A stretch of 64,000 bases of DNA from assembly GCA_019059635.1 (NCBI GenBank), contig JAGVRJ010000009.1, positions 1,521,001 through 1,585,000 of the forward strand, read 5' to 3'. The stretch comes from Proales similis (Eukaryota; Rotifera; Eurotatoria; Ploima; Proalidae). Shown here in pieces: positions 1 to 12,500 of this stretch. The notes under the pieces are model-generated. The model was not told where the DNA came from, did no database searches, and was given only the letters and a program-made list of their open reading frames with translations. The first letter of the stretch is position 1; each line of letters begins with the position of its first letter. The position numbers were made by a program, and so were the translations under genes.

Positions 1-1555
1 CTTGTGGAGCTTCCTTCTGCCTCCAGGTTTGCTCATCAAGATCCATAATTTCGAAAATCTTTCAGCGAACGATCTGACCTCGAAGCTACGAGCCGCCGAT
101 CGGAGAAAGCAGCATCTCGCCCGGCCAGTTCGATTTCGCGCCGTGTCGTCGGCGAAAATCTCTGTTCCAAACCAAACTGTTTGTGTTCCTAACTGAGCAA
201 CAGGTAAGCCAGTTTGAATCGAGTTCTCGTCCAGCTTTTGAGCAGTTCGTCGTCTGTTTTGAAGCTTCAAAAAATGCAAAACATCATAAATCTAGCGTCC
301 GGTGAATGCGAGCTATTCGACGAAAGAAAACACTTGAGACGTAGTAGCCGCATCGATTCGTGCATATTCGTCGAGAGTAATCAAACAAATCTGGCGAATG
401 TGAGCAAACGGCAAATGCAACTGCTCGAGTATTTGGCAAAGTAAAATTTCAAACCAGCAAAGCATTCTTCAAAGTTTAATAGAAGACCAACCAAAGATTA
501 AATCGCCGTCTGATAGACGAGACCGAAATCGGAATGGCAATTCTGGCCGCCAATCTGGATTTCTACTGCAATCCAAGCGTCCAGTCTCAATTGAACTGTA
601 AGCATCTGAACCACTAGGATGAAAGCAAACTCACTCAGTGCTTCAAAAGCCCCTTCACAGCATCAAATGGGCTCGCAGACTCTGCTGCCCAGCTGCACTG
701 GATTTCAAAATTCGCAAAGTGCCACACAAGTGGAGCGTTTGTTTGACGAGGCAATGGATACGCAAGGCTCGATTATGATTCAGTTTGAAGACAAGGCCGA
801 CGATTTAGTTTGTGTGGCGGACACGCCAGAAAAAGAGACGAGTCGAATGGCCGAGAGCAGCTTGCATCGCTCGAATGCCACGCGCCGCTCAACAAGAAAC
901 AATTTCGACCACATAATGGACTGCGAAGCGCAACCACAATCGCCCAAGCATTCCCATCATCAAGCTGAGGCGGTTCAGAAAGAAAAGGAAGAGACCATCG
1001 GCAAGGTGAAAAGGAAAGCGCGTCATTCATCTTCAGTCAAATTAGAAAACAAAAGTCAGACAAGCCAAACAGAGTCAAATTGTATACAAGAAAGCAACGC
1101 CATGGACAAAGTCATTTACTCCAAATTCAAGCCGCCTCCGCAGGCAGTCAGACTGAACGAACAAGAGTCACAAGTAAACTCGCATCTCTTCTTTGTTTCG
1201 ACCGTAATTCTGAACTTGGCCGAAGCGGGAAAAGAGTGCTCCTTCTCATCTGGACGTAAAAGTCAAATTCGAGCCATTGGTTGTTCGTTCAGGGGAAAAG
1301 ATCGAGAGCTTGGGCAAGGATGTAGTGAATTTCAAGAAATTTCAAAAAGTGTCCAAAGCCTTGAAGCTCAAAAGCTCGGTTGTTTCTCAGTCCGAATCGA
1401 AACGCGTGACCAAGGACCAAAGCAAAAGTAGCGAATCTTCTAGACAACACAGCAGACATCAGTCCACACATCAGAGCTCGTTTTTCAAAAGTTTCAAACA
1501 GGAACCGTTCGACGTGAATACTCAATTCGAAATATTCATGAACTCAAAGCGCTAG
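1..1555 (+). CDS. NBN: Nibrin (NBS1), 3' part, partial at window edge
   Basis: This is the C-terminal part of nibrin, the subunit of the MRE11-RAD50-NBS1 complex that senses DNA double-strand breaks in the nucleus and recruits ATM. Positions 81-203 encode a second-BRCT start resembling human nibrin (PPIGESS..., then FQTKLFVFLTEQQ). A 61-bp intron (204-264) leads in frame to LQKMQNIINLASGECELFDE. About position 520 the reading TEIGMAILAANLDFYCNP matches the BRCT end of the human protein. A long polar linker follows (619-1173), then an intron at 1174-1225 (52 bp, phase 0). The tail holds KFEPLVVRS and NFKKFQKV, which match the MRE11-binding motif (human NFKKFKKV), and an acidic-aromatic C-terminus like the ATM-binding end. 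The FHA domain lies left of the window. The splice junctions near 440-510 and 595-680 are not resolved. A poly(A) signal is at 1685-1690. Confidence 0.85.
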
Positions 1556-1790
1556 ACATTTGAGCTTCATTTTTGTTGAGTGTAAATTTGGAAAATAGAA
1601 TTAAGAGACGAAAACAGTCCGATTGCGTCCTCTGCTCTTCTCTGCCCGGGTCCAAACTCCCAAACTCGAACGATCAACAGTAAAAATAAAACGCCAGCAT
1701 TGCATTAGAAAAGAAGTTCATTTGATTGAATTCATTGAGACTAGCTAAAAGAGACACATGTAGACTGGAGAGCGATATTTGTAGCAGCTC

Positions 1791-4700
1791 TCAGTTGAAA
1801 ACTCTGCCCGAATCTTTGTAGTCTTCGGGAGTTAGTTGGCTGCTTGCCGAGCCGCGGCCTGCGCTTGGCTTCGAGAATTTCTGCTTGAACTTTTGCTTAA
1901 TGAAGTCGGCAAGATCTTGGTCGGTGTCGAGCAGGTCTGGCTCGTTGCGCACTCTGCTGAATGCGTCAGACAGAACGGTCAGGAATATGTTGAGGAGGAT
2001 CATGGTGGCAAACACGGCGTAGACGATCAACACAATCGAGCCGAATAGCTCACTTGGCCGCTTTACATCTTCGATGTTAAACGAGCTTAGCAACGCCAGT
2101 AAAAGAGTTTTAATCGACTTGGACATGCTGCTGTAGTTTCGTGAGTATTGGCCGAACGATATATAACTCATTTGAACAAACGCCATGAACATGATGGCGA
2201 ACAAGAACGCGACTGCGAGCAAATCGGCGGCTGCGTGCCTCATTGTGGCGCCCAAATAAGCGATTCGCTTGTTAAACCGGAGCAGCTTGATGAACCGAAT
2301 GGTGATAAGGAACACGCACGCGGCCAAGAATGCGGTCATCAACTGGTTTATGTAATTGACAAACTCAAGATTTATGAAGCCGTAGCCTGATGTTTGCCGC
2401 ATGAACTCGTTTACGTCCGAGCTCACTTTCAGACGGTAGCAGTACATGACAAAGTAGGCGACTGAGAGAAGAATGGTAAGCACTTGGGTCAGGCTCCAGA
2501 ACTCTTTAATGTATCTTCTCACTTTGAGACGAATCAATAGGCGCACTTCTTTGTAGGCGAAATAGATCAAGAAAGCAACGTAAATGAAGGCAAACACGAA
2601 CTCAATGAGCGCCGACTGGCTCTTGAAGTCGGTCATCAGCCGCATTGTGTCCACCCGGATGTTGCCAAGCAGAGTGCCCGTGGTCAGAATTTCGAATGAG
2701 ATTTGCACGGTCGCAAACAAATGAATGTTGATGTTGTAGACAGAAAATTGAACAATCAGCGCCCGAGTCTGCCGATCAATCCACGCCAACTGCTCAAGCT
2801 TGCTCAGATTGCCCACCAGATAGGAGTAGCGGCCGCGCAGCTCATACACGTAGCCCCCTCCGTTGTAGCTGGCGAACTCGCCCATGAACGGCACAATGTT
2901 GTCCATTTCGATCGAGTCGCGATACTGAAAAGCCTGGTAGAAGCTTGTCTCGTCGATGCTGGCTTTAAATGAAGGGTCGAATGGGGCCCAAGCAAAGCCA
3001 AAATCGCCTTTCTCCACATTGTTTAGATTGTACTCGCCCGTGCAGAATTGAATTGATTCACTAAACTGAGCCGCAGTTTGACAGGAGCCGTTCTCCGCCC
3101 GCACCTGCCTTATGAATCCGTAGCCGACCATTCGAGAGGTACGGTCTTCCAGCATTCCTGCCATTCCATACGGCTCCTCGTAGTTGTACCAAACAGTTGC
3201 TCTTAGGTTCCTTGCCAAAGTGTCACGTGACCAAGACCAGAGCTGGTCCACAGTTTCGATCTGTTGGAACCGAGTTTGAAAGATCATCGATTAGAACAGA
3301 CCGATCATACTTGGCCGAATGCTTACCGAGCCGATTGTGTCGTCGCCGCCAAACAAGTTTTTCAGATTGCGCTGATAGGCGAATGCGTTCATGTCCCGGT
3401 TGGAGTAGCTCAGCATGAATATGACGAACAGGAAGAATATGTTGATGAGCACTTCCCAGAGAGCCTCGCGCCATCTGACTTGGAGCATTCGCTGTTTACG
3501 CGCCTCTTCTAGCTCGTGTTTAGACAGAGGCGAGTAGGCACTGTTGGTGAAAATCTCCCTCAAACTGCCCAGTCCGTCAATTTCCTTCACCAACATCAAC
3601 TTTGTTCACAGTTTGAAAATTTGAAACTAGAATTCAAACTCACCTCGTCAATGCTTTGCTCTTTTACTCTGTCGGCTTTTTTCATTCGATTCAGCTGCTC
3701 GTCAGGCTCTGAGTCGAACTTGTCGTTTTTCTTAAGCAAAAGCGCAAAGAACAAGGAGATCAGCACGACCTTGATCGGCTGAGTGAGAAATATTGAACTC
3801 AGCAACGATATCAACAAAGAACTGAGCCATTTTTGAACGGTCTGATCGCCGAACATGATTCCGTAGAAGATGATAAACGTGATCGAAATGCCCATCAGCA
3901 CAAACGAAGTGACGTAAGCAATTATCTTAAACCACCACGGAAACAGCAGTTTTCCTTTTTTCTTTTCTTTCTTGGCATCAATCTCATTCTGGCTTCCAGT
4001 TTCACCTTTTGAATCTAAATCGGTCAATTTGACTTGATCTTTCCTTCTGTCATCGAACATTTGCCAGAATTCAGTTTTTCAAGCATTTTTCAAAACCAAC
4101 TTACTCTGGCTGCGTTCGGCCGGATTTTTTCGGTCTCACTTTAGACCGACGAAATAGTTCGACTACGAGCAAGCTGGGCACAAACACGATCAAATTAGTG
4201 ATTAGACCGATGCTAAACTGGTTTTGGAGTGAAGACACAGTCTGACGATTAACGATGAGACAAGGGAAACCTACCTGCTCTGGCGAGAGATGAAGAGGGC
4301 CGAGACTGAGGCCGCCTGTTTTTGCTCCTTTGTCTTGCCGATAGAACATTAGGCTCGTCAACATGCTTATGTAGAGCAGAACGAAACAGCAGGTGAGTCG
4401 ATCGACTCGTCTGAACGAGCTGTTCACCGGACGCGTGAAAATCGACAGCCAAAGATGCTTATCGCTCAGGTTGCTTTTTGTCTGCTGCGAAGCCAAGTAC
4501 TTGAAGCCGGTCGATTTGGCCGAGCCGCACAGCGGAAGTGATCGTATAAGCTGACCATCTCCTTTCTCGACGGCTAGCCACTGCTCGCAGATGAACAGGA
4601 AATTCTCGTCGGTCTGAAGATCTCTGACCACCACGTGTTTCAAATACCAGGACGCTTCGTCGCCTTTGCCACTGTTGTCGTGCCAGATCCGCATGTAGTT

Positions 4701-7700
4701 CACAATTCCAATTGATCCGCCGGTGCTCATCACAAACGAGTCTATGCCTCCACGCCGGAAGGGCTTTCGTTCTTTGGCCGCCAAATCGCGCACAATCGTC
4801 TCGCCCTCGGTACCTACCAGCATCAGTTTGACTTTAGACGAAGTCGCTGACTGAGGTCGAGTGCCCGTGTAAGTGATCACTTCATAGAAATATTTGTGAT
4901 GCGGCTGATTATCGGCCAGCACACTCAGGCCCATTTTTCTGTCGTCAATTTTGTCCCAGTAGACGGCCAATAGAGCGAGGATGATGTAGAGTGACGTGAC
5001 TACGATCATGGTCGCGTAAATGAACGGATTGTCCGCAATCGAGGCGTTGGCAAACACATATTCGAAATTGATGGCGGCAGGCACAGCCACATAGCCGCCG
5101 GCGAAGTCGGTCAGATGCAAACTTTGACAGTGAACATGTTGATCGTCCGAGTCGCCGAGCACTTCAATCTTCTCATCCGTCTTCCACAGCCCGGTGACGT
5201 AGTCAAAGTAATAGCAGCCTAGAGACGTAATTCTCATCTCAAAGTCGTCGAGTAAGCTGTCTTTGTACTGGCCAAGTTGGAGCGGTAGCTCGCGATTGTC
5301 ATAGGCCTCGCTGTCATGAGTCGTCTGGCAATGATCCGTCAGCTCCTCGTCGTCCATTTGTCGAATGCCAAAGCCAACCGGCCCTTGGAAATTGTTCATT
5401 TTTTTGTTGCTTACAAACATCTTTCTCTCTTTAAAAATCGAGTTTAACGACGACCACGAGCAGAAGCTAAAAGAAAAATTTCGCAATCAAACCGGATAAA
5501 GGTGATGGACAGAGAGGCTTCCAGAAATCAATGCTGCGATGAGTGGAATTTATCTCCGGACTGGCGCCGAGTTTGATTGTGACCAAATAGCCAGCGCTTG
5601 TGTTGAAGGCTCGCAGAGTCAAAATGAACGAAGAGCCAGTCGAGTTCAAATTGAAACCGTTGAGGAGAAAACTGACCGGTCCGTAGTGTGTCGCGTTCAC
5701 GAACTGGTACTCAATGGCATTCTCCTTAAGCGGGATGCGTATATCGATCGGCTTCTTTGACTGGCTGATTGACATCTCTGATCCTTGTAGATCGAATAGA
5801 TCAATGCTGATCATTTTTGACGAATCAATGTTCACGTCAGACGAGTGCGCTCGGGGTGCCACCTCCATCAGCGAAGTCTTTGAACGTATTTGCGATTAAC
5901 GCTTTTTAAAACAAGAAACCGAACATCTTCAGCCAATAAAAGCTGATTGACCTACCTCGACGACAACCGCTTCTGTGCAATTTTCGATCATATCGCACAG
6001 TGCTGGAAGGGTCACTCGAGAATCGACAATCAGGTCCGAGTTCCATGGAGTCAATTGTTGAATTGTCACATTCAATGTACTGCCTTCCATGTTGACCTTC
6101 AGTCCGGCTGTTAGGTTGCTCATGACAAATCTTGTGAATTCGAGTCGAGTCTTCTTGGTCATCTGCATTGCTTCCACCACCTAGTCTCCAATCGATTGTC
6201 CATGGGCTCGACCAAGAGTGAATTTTTAGAAAAGCTTACGGCGTTTCTCTGTCTCATTCGATACTTGTTCTTCTCAATCACGTTTTCGTCTCCGTTTTCA
6301 ATGAAATTGTCTGATTCGATGGCTTTAGAAATCCGTCAACTCGCAACAATAGAAGATAGAGCGCCTACTCGGATTGTTCCAAAAGTTTTCCAGATCTGTG
6401 TCGTAGTAGTCCGGCAGCTCATTGGCTCGGTCGTAGTCCACTACAAGCGTTTGATCGTCGCTGATCAGCTTGCCCGAAATTCCCTAATCATGAGTTGACA
6501 AAATTTTCCATCAGGCAGAGTTTGAAAATGAGAGGATGAAGAGGACGCTTACCACCAATGTATTGCCCAGCGCAGAGTAAAGATTCTTGCCCCATTCGAT
6601 CGATTCAGGAATCTGGAAGGAGGCATTCAAGCCGCCCAGTCTCTTTACAAACCGATACGATTCGTCCATAATGCGAGCCTAGTATTCGTTTGCAAATCAG
6701 ACACCAAATTTGACATTTAGAACAAATGAGGGACAAACCGATGTCTTTTGGGTGATGTCATGCTTCGCATCTGACGTTTGTCGAACCAATTCAACAAACG
6801 AAACGGTTTCTTCGATTGTGCTCAAACTGATCTCACCCAAATATGCGCTGAGTACCTCACGAGCTTCTGGGTTCAAAGAGCTTTGCGAGTTCAGCAGGCT
6901 ATTGGCCTCTCTGATCGTATTCATCACCACTGAGGAATCGCCAGATTCAAGAAGAAGTCCAATGCCCGAGGTCGGATCGCTCAAATCGATTGGCTCAGTG
7001 TTTACACTCAGCTGCACTTGGCTTCCGATTGTGTACTTGGACACGCCATTTTTCTTATCGGCAATCTCAACGCTGAAAGTAAGCGAAGCATTTCCACGGT
7101 AGCCACCCGGACCAGCGATGAATGTATGCAAGAGGAAAGGCTCAAATTCACTACTTGTGCCCAGTTTCAATCTGCTCACACTCGGCTGGTCAAATTCAAC
7201 TGCAAATAATAGACCAATCGACAAGAAGATAAAAATCAAATGAAAGAATCAAAAATAGGCAAAAACATACCAAAGAAGGTATACGAATCAATCCCATCGT
7301 CATCAGACCAGTCGGAGCAGTTGACAGAGAATTCTGTGCTCAAATAGAAGCCAGAGAGCGGCTGAACTGTGCATGAGCCTCCCTGCGGATTCCCGTTTAG
7401 TTTGAGATAAACTGAGGCGCTCTTCACTTCACTTCCATCTGAATTCTCGGCTCTAAATTCAACTTTCCAGGTTGAAACTGTCGAATAGAGTTCGAATAGC
7501 GACTTTTTCAACACAATCTTTGTGTCTGAGACAAGATTCACATAAGTTGAGTTTATTTGACAATTGGATGCAGTCGCTTGGGCATAATTGGGTCCCAAAT
7601 CTATTTGTTGGTTTTGCTCTAAAAAGGCTTTGACTCAAAGACTTTTGCCAGATTACCAGTCAAATTGCATGCTTGAAAGTTGGAAGATACCAACTGAGAT

Positions 7701-9257
7701 ATTATAAAGCTCAATTGCGCAGTTTGCTTCCCTCCCAACCAATAGCCTTCGATTGTAATGTCTTCTGGGTTGATTCGGTGGTATCCGACTTCAGGTCGGC
7801 ACTTTCTGTCCAGGCATCTAAAACCAGTTGCAATTCTCTACTATGAAGAAACATTGAATAATTAAGAGAAGTGAAACTACCCGATGGAAACTGGCGATAT
7901 ATCATTGGGCTCATTGAACACGTCCACCGAGATTGTATTGCTGAACCATTGACCATTGACTTGAGTTTTAAGCGTCAGATTCAAATTTACTGAACTTGAA
8001 AAGGAAAACCCTTGAATCAAATATGGTCCCAGAACATGCGTCGATGATAAAAATTGAGAGAAAAAGTTTACCAGGCGACGGATTTTGAGGAGATTCATAT
8101 TGAAACTCTAAATCTTTTAATCGTATCGAAGAGTCAAATGCGATTGAATTTATCCGAGGTTCGGGGAATATACTCTGGTCCGTAGAAATTCGCAACTGAT
8201 CGGGGTTTCCTCGGAAAGGCAGCACCCAGAGAGGACCTGCTTTAACAATGAAATAGGTCTTTCTCACGATGCTTTTGGTCTCAATAAACTCAGAGCGCTT
8301 GGATCCGCTTTTTTTTGATTTTTTCGATTTGCTTCCCGAACCGCTCTTTTTGCTTTTAGAACCGCTTCGTTTACTACGTCTGTTGCTTTTGCCGGTCGTG
8401 GCTCTTGTCGACACCTCGTAGGTCAGTGTAAACTCGAGTTCGTATAAGCCATAGCCAAGCGAATTGCGGGGTATTTGGAGAGTATTGAAGCTATCTTTGC
8501 TCAAGCTGACAGGAACTGGAGTTCCAACCGCCGGTATTAGTTTAAGCTGCCATTTTCTTTTCTGATTATCGCCAAACACACACTTGGGTAGGACGGCATC
8601 GTAGCTAATAGAGTTGGCTCTACGATAAGAACGCGGTTGGCTCTTGTCATCGTCCCACGGGCTCAATCTCACTTTATCTGCATCCTTCACTTCGCACTGC
8701 TTTGGCCCTTTCGCTTGTGTCCCTACAAAACGCATTCATGTAAAAAGGCGACGAAATTTACATGCAACCATCTTAACCTGGCCAAGCGATTTGGATCAGC
8801 AGGATCAAATTTATTATCTTAAACTGGGTAGACGATACAAATGAGCCTAAAAAACGAGAAAAAAAAGCAACGTACCCGCATAAATTCGAAATTCAGATTC
8901 ACGCCAAGTAAAAGTCGAAACTCGCGCAATATTGAATTCGAATGCCTTTTTATAGCCAATTTGTCTAATATCCGGCTGTAGAAAACATTCTTCGAGTATT
9001 TTTGACTTTAGAGACAGTTCATAATTGAATTTTGCCCAAAGACGACGATTGACGCAATTGGGGCGGATGTCCAAACATGACTTGCCTGCCAAAGACTTCA
9101 ACTCCGAACAGCAATATTCTCAGCGACCTTGTTTTTTTGGCTGCGCACAATAATTTAATAAAACTCGTTCAACAGACGATATTCTACTCAATCTCAGAGA
9201 CCAATTCGGTCGGCCACAAACAGCGTATGCACCAGCCGCAAAACAAACAAGAGACAT
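1791..9257 (-). CDS. Polycystin-1-family protein (REJ-GPS-PLAT-11TM channel-like)
   Basis: A multi-exon membrane protein of the polycystin-1 (PKD1/PKD1L/LOV-1) family, which acts in cilia or at the cell surface as a receptor partner of PKD2-type channels. In protein order: a REJ-type extracellular region (about 8735-7240, with the motif WSDDDGIDSYTF); a GAIN-like linker (7239-5470); a GPS with CQSLHLTDFAGG (about 5110); TM1 (about 4990); a PLAT domain beginning YFYEVITYTGTRP (4890-4560); a run of membrane helices (4400-3600); a polycystin-type extracellular domain (3290-2710); and the last six helices ending in LLNIFLTVLSDAFSRV (about 2000). Introns of about 50-100 bp interrupt it throughout. 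The short pore loop lacks the LGD filter of PKD2, as expected for the PKD1 side of the family. The 5' end is uncertain: an ATG at 9257 opens a 45-codon frame, and the first well supported exon begins near 9085. No leucine-rich repeats or PKD repeats were seen, so it is much shorter than vertebrate PKD1. Confidence 0.86.
8285..8395 (-). repeat. Lys/Ser-rich low-complexity insert in polycystin ectodomain
   Basis: A stretch of about 35 codons made almost only of Lys, Ser, Gly and Arg (units like SKKSGS and GSKSKKSKK). It lies inside the REJ-type region that should face outside the cell. The reading frame stays open across it and resumes normal ectodomain sequence on both sides, so it is an expanded coding repeat rather than an intron. 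Confidence 0.7.
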
Positions 9258-9281
9258 GTCACCTGATTTTCATTCGAGTGG

Positions 9282-9287
9282 TTTATT
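9282..9287 (-). terminator. Poly(A) signal for the TANGO1-like gene
   Basis: AATAAA on the minus strand, about 270 bases past the TANGO1-like stop codon and just upstream of the candidate polycystin start. The two genes are therefore packed head to tail with almost no spacer. Confidence 0.5.
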
Positions 9288-9555
9288 CGAGTTTTTTTTT
9301 AGATTTGAATTCAATGGAGAAAATAATAATAGGAACGATAAATAGATGAATAAGAAACGGCTGACATCAACTTGGGTTCGGCTTGCTTTTAAACAAGAGA
9401 CAAGGAGGCGAGAGAGAGAAGGAGTGCAGAATTCGAGCGAAGCAGTAGAAAAAAGAAAAACAGAAAGAGAGAAGAGAGAGAATTCTGCGGCGCAAGAATA
9501 AAAGCAAAAGAGGAAACGAAATAGAGTTAGAAGGTCGTCGATAAATAATTTTCTT

Positions 9556-12500
9556 TCAAACGCCAATGTTTGCCTGCTGTTGAGATTGAGAATTATCGCG
9601 GTGCGAACCAGAGTAGCCGTTTGTGTCTGGATCCAGCTGCTGCTCGAAATTGTGATGAGGCGATTGGTGGTATTGATGATTATGGTTTAGCAGGCCTGCT
9701 GTGTTGGCGTCGTTATTTGAAATGGAATTATTGAAGCTGGCAGGCGAAGGCTGCTGACTAGAAGCGGCGCTCTTCATCTGCTGCTGATGCTGAAGATATT
9801 GCTGCTGGAGCATGAGCGGATGCATTCGATACATCGGCATATGCGGGAAAGGCATCGGCATTCGAGGATTGATGCCGCTCGGCTGGCCTGCATCTGACGA
9901 AGGACTGGTGCTGCCTTGACGTTGCTCAGTAGCGCCCGCTGCTGCCATCTGGTAAGGCATCGGATACGGGAACGGAGGTCGACCGAATGGCGGCCGAATG
10001 AAGCCATATGTAGCGGCCGGATTTGCTGCATAAGGAATACCGCCCGGGTTGCTTGACGTTGACGGTGGTCGGTGCTCGTTGGCCTCAATCGCTGAATGGT
10101 TGACACTTTCGTTCACCTCGCCGTTGCTCGTGTCCGGCGAGCTGCTCGATTTGGGCATCCCGCCGTTTATGGCGGTTGTCGACATCACATAATACCGGCT
10201 CATGTTCTTGTTCACATTCTCGAGCTCGGCTATTCGCTCCTTCAAAGTGTCTACTTCGCTTCTGGACTCTTTCAGGTCTTTCTCAATCTTGCGCGCATTC
10301 AGCCAGTTTTCGTGTGCTTGCTTCTCAAACGTCTGTCTTTCTTGCATCGACTGCTTCTCTACTCTGGCAAGGCCACTTTCCAGCTCTTGGATTCTTTCCT
10401 GCTTGGTGCGAAGCTGGTCGAGCAAATGTTGCACTTTATCCGCGTCGCTCGACTTCTTCTTCAGTTGAGAGTCAAGTTCGGCCAAACTCTTTACGTGCTG
10501 CTTGGCGTCTGTCTCGCGCAGCTCATTCAAGAGTCGAATTTGAACCTCCTGCTCGCGCAGAGTTTTCTCAAGTTTCTTCTTCTGCTCTTGCCAGCCACTT
10601 GAGTTCTGCTTCTGGTCGCTCAGGTTCTGGCTCAATTCCAGACACTCGCTTGTCTTTTGCTCGAGCTCTTGCTTTAGCTTGTCCATTTCCTCTTTGGCTT
10701 CTTTAAGCTCAAGTTCGAGCTCAGCCTGACGCATCACGTTCTCAAGCTGGCCTTCGCTCGCTTCCACTTCCCAGCCGGTCGCATCGCTGTTGGTCGTCTG
10801 TTTCTCTTTGATCAGCGAGAGTTGCAGCATCGACACAGTTTTCTCTTTGCTCGCCAGCTCGCTCTTCAACCCTTCGCAGTCGTGCTGCAGCTGGTCTATT
10901 TGCTGCTGCTTTAGAGTCAATTCGTTTTGTTGGCTATTTATTGTCTGCTCGTTTTCCATAAGCCTCCGGTTCATCTCGCTAAACTGTTCGTTTGAATTTT
11001 GAAGCTTCTCGGCGATCAATTGATCAAACTCGCGCCTCTCGTTTGCGTATCGCTCGTTCAAATCGTTGAATTCAAATCGAATAGTCGAAAGCTCTTTATT
11101 TAGTTTGATCTCGTTGATTCTGAGTCGTTCGACCTCTTTACTGCTCGCGTCGTGCTCTTCGAGCAGTTTGTCGTAGCTTGAGAGCAGCTCTTTCAGCTTA
11201 CGCTCTTTTTCTGCCAACTTGGCCTCGTAGTCGCCTCCTCTCTCTTCTTTCTCGCTCAAGTACTCCAAGAGAGTGTTTCGCTCACAGTCAGCCAATTTGA
11301 GCTTGTTGCCAAGCTCGACTAGTCGCTCGTTAAGATTGAAAATCTGCATTCTGGTCGAGTTCTTTTGTCTTTGGTTCAGCGATGCGAACAGTACGATGAA
11401 GATGCTGAGCACACTGGACAAGAAGACGCAGGCGGCGATTGAAATGCCACCGATCGGACTCTGCTCGAGCAACGCTGACTGCATGTCGGGCGGCAGCATC
11501 TTTACCAGCGGTAGATAGTAGGGCTCAATATAAGCGTCGAGCATTTGTTTGACCGGCGACAGATCGGCGCATACTTTGCTCTCCTCGTTGGCCAAAGTGG
11601 CAAACGGAACTTGCTCAATCACTTGAATATCGGCTTCTTGGACTTCTCTTTCAGCTTCTCGTTCGTTGTTTATAGACGGCTCAGCTGAAGCGTCTACACC
11701 TTCCTCGGTAGAACTGACCGCCTCTTGTTTTTCTTTCTCCTCTTCGCCCATTTTGCTCAGTCTGTTCATCATTCTGCGTTGGAATGAAGGAATTTGCGGC
11801 GTTTGCTCCGGCTCGATCACATTCGCTTCGGTATCGACCTCAACTTCACTGTTTCCTGTCTTGGCCGATTCACCGATCGGGTCTTGTTTAGCTTGTTCAT
11901 CTGCCTGTGGTACAGCCCAGTTCGAATCGGTGTCTAAGGGCGCTTGTTCAGGCTCTGGTGACGTTGCCGTTGACGGCTCAGCCGAAGATTGCGAGTGTTC
12001 GTCCAGTCCGAATTCATAGCTGTTCTCTAGCTCTGCCATTGCTGATTCGCTGATGGTGATTTCTTCGTTCGGAGAGAAAATTTCAATGTTCGCCTCTCTT
12101 TGGTTGTTTTGGTTTTCAAAATTGCTTTCTAGTGCCGTTTCTGGCTCTTGGGCACCTTGCTGGGTCGATCCTTCATTGACTGTCGTTGGGGATAATGAGT
12201 CGAGTGGCAATGAAGAAGCCGCCTTCTGGTCGTCCTCCTTTTCAGACTCGCTGCTCACGGCTGAGACGCTCTCTAAACTCTGTTCGGGCTTCTCTTCACT
12301 TGTTTCAGCTTCACTGCTTTTATCTGAGTTTGAAACGGACTCATTTGACAGAGGCTCGTCTGTCTTCTCTTCGACTTGACTCGAATCTTCTTCAACTGTT
12401 TGGTTTTGGACTTGTGCTTCAATGTTGTCGGCTACTTGGAGCTGAGCGTCAGGCGACTGAACCGATGTCTCAATTTCTGTGGGAATCGACTCGACAGAAT

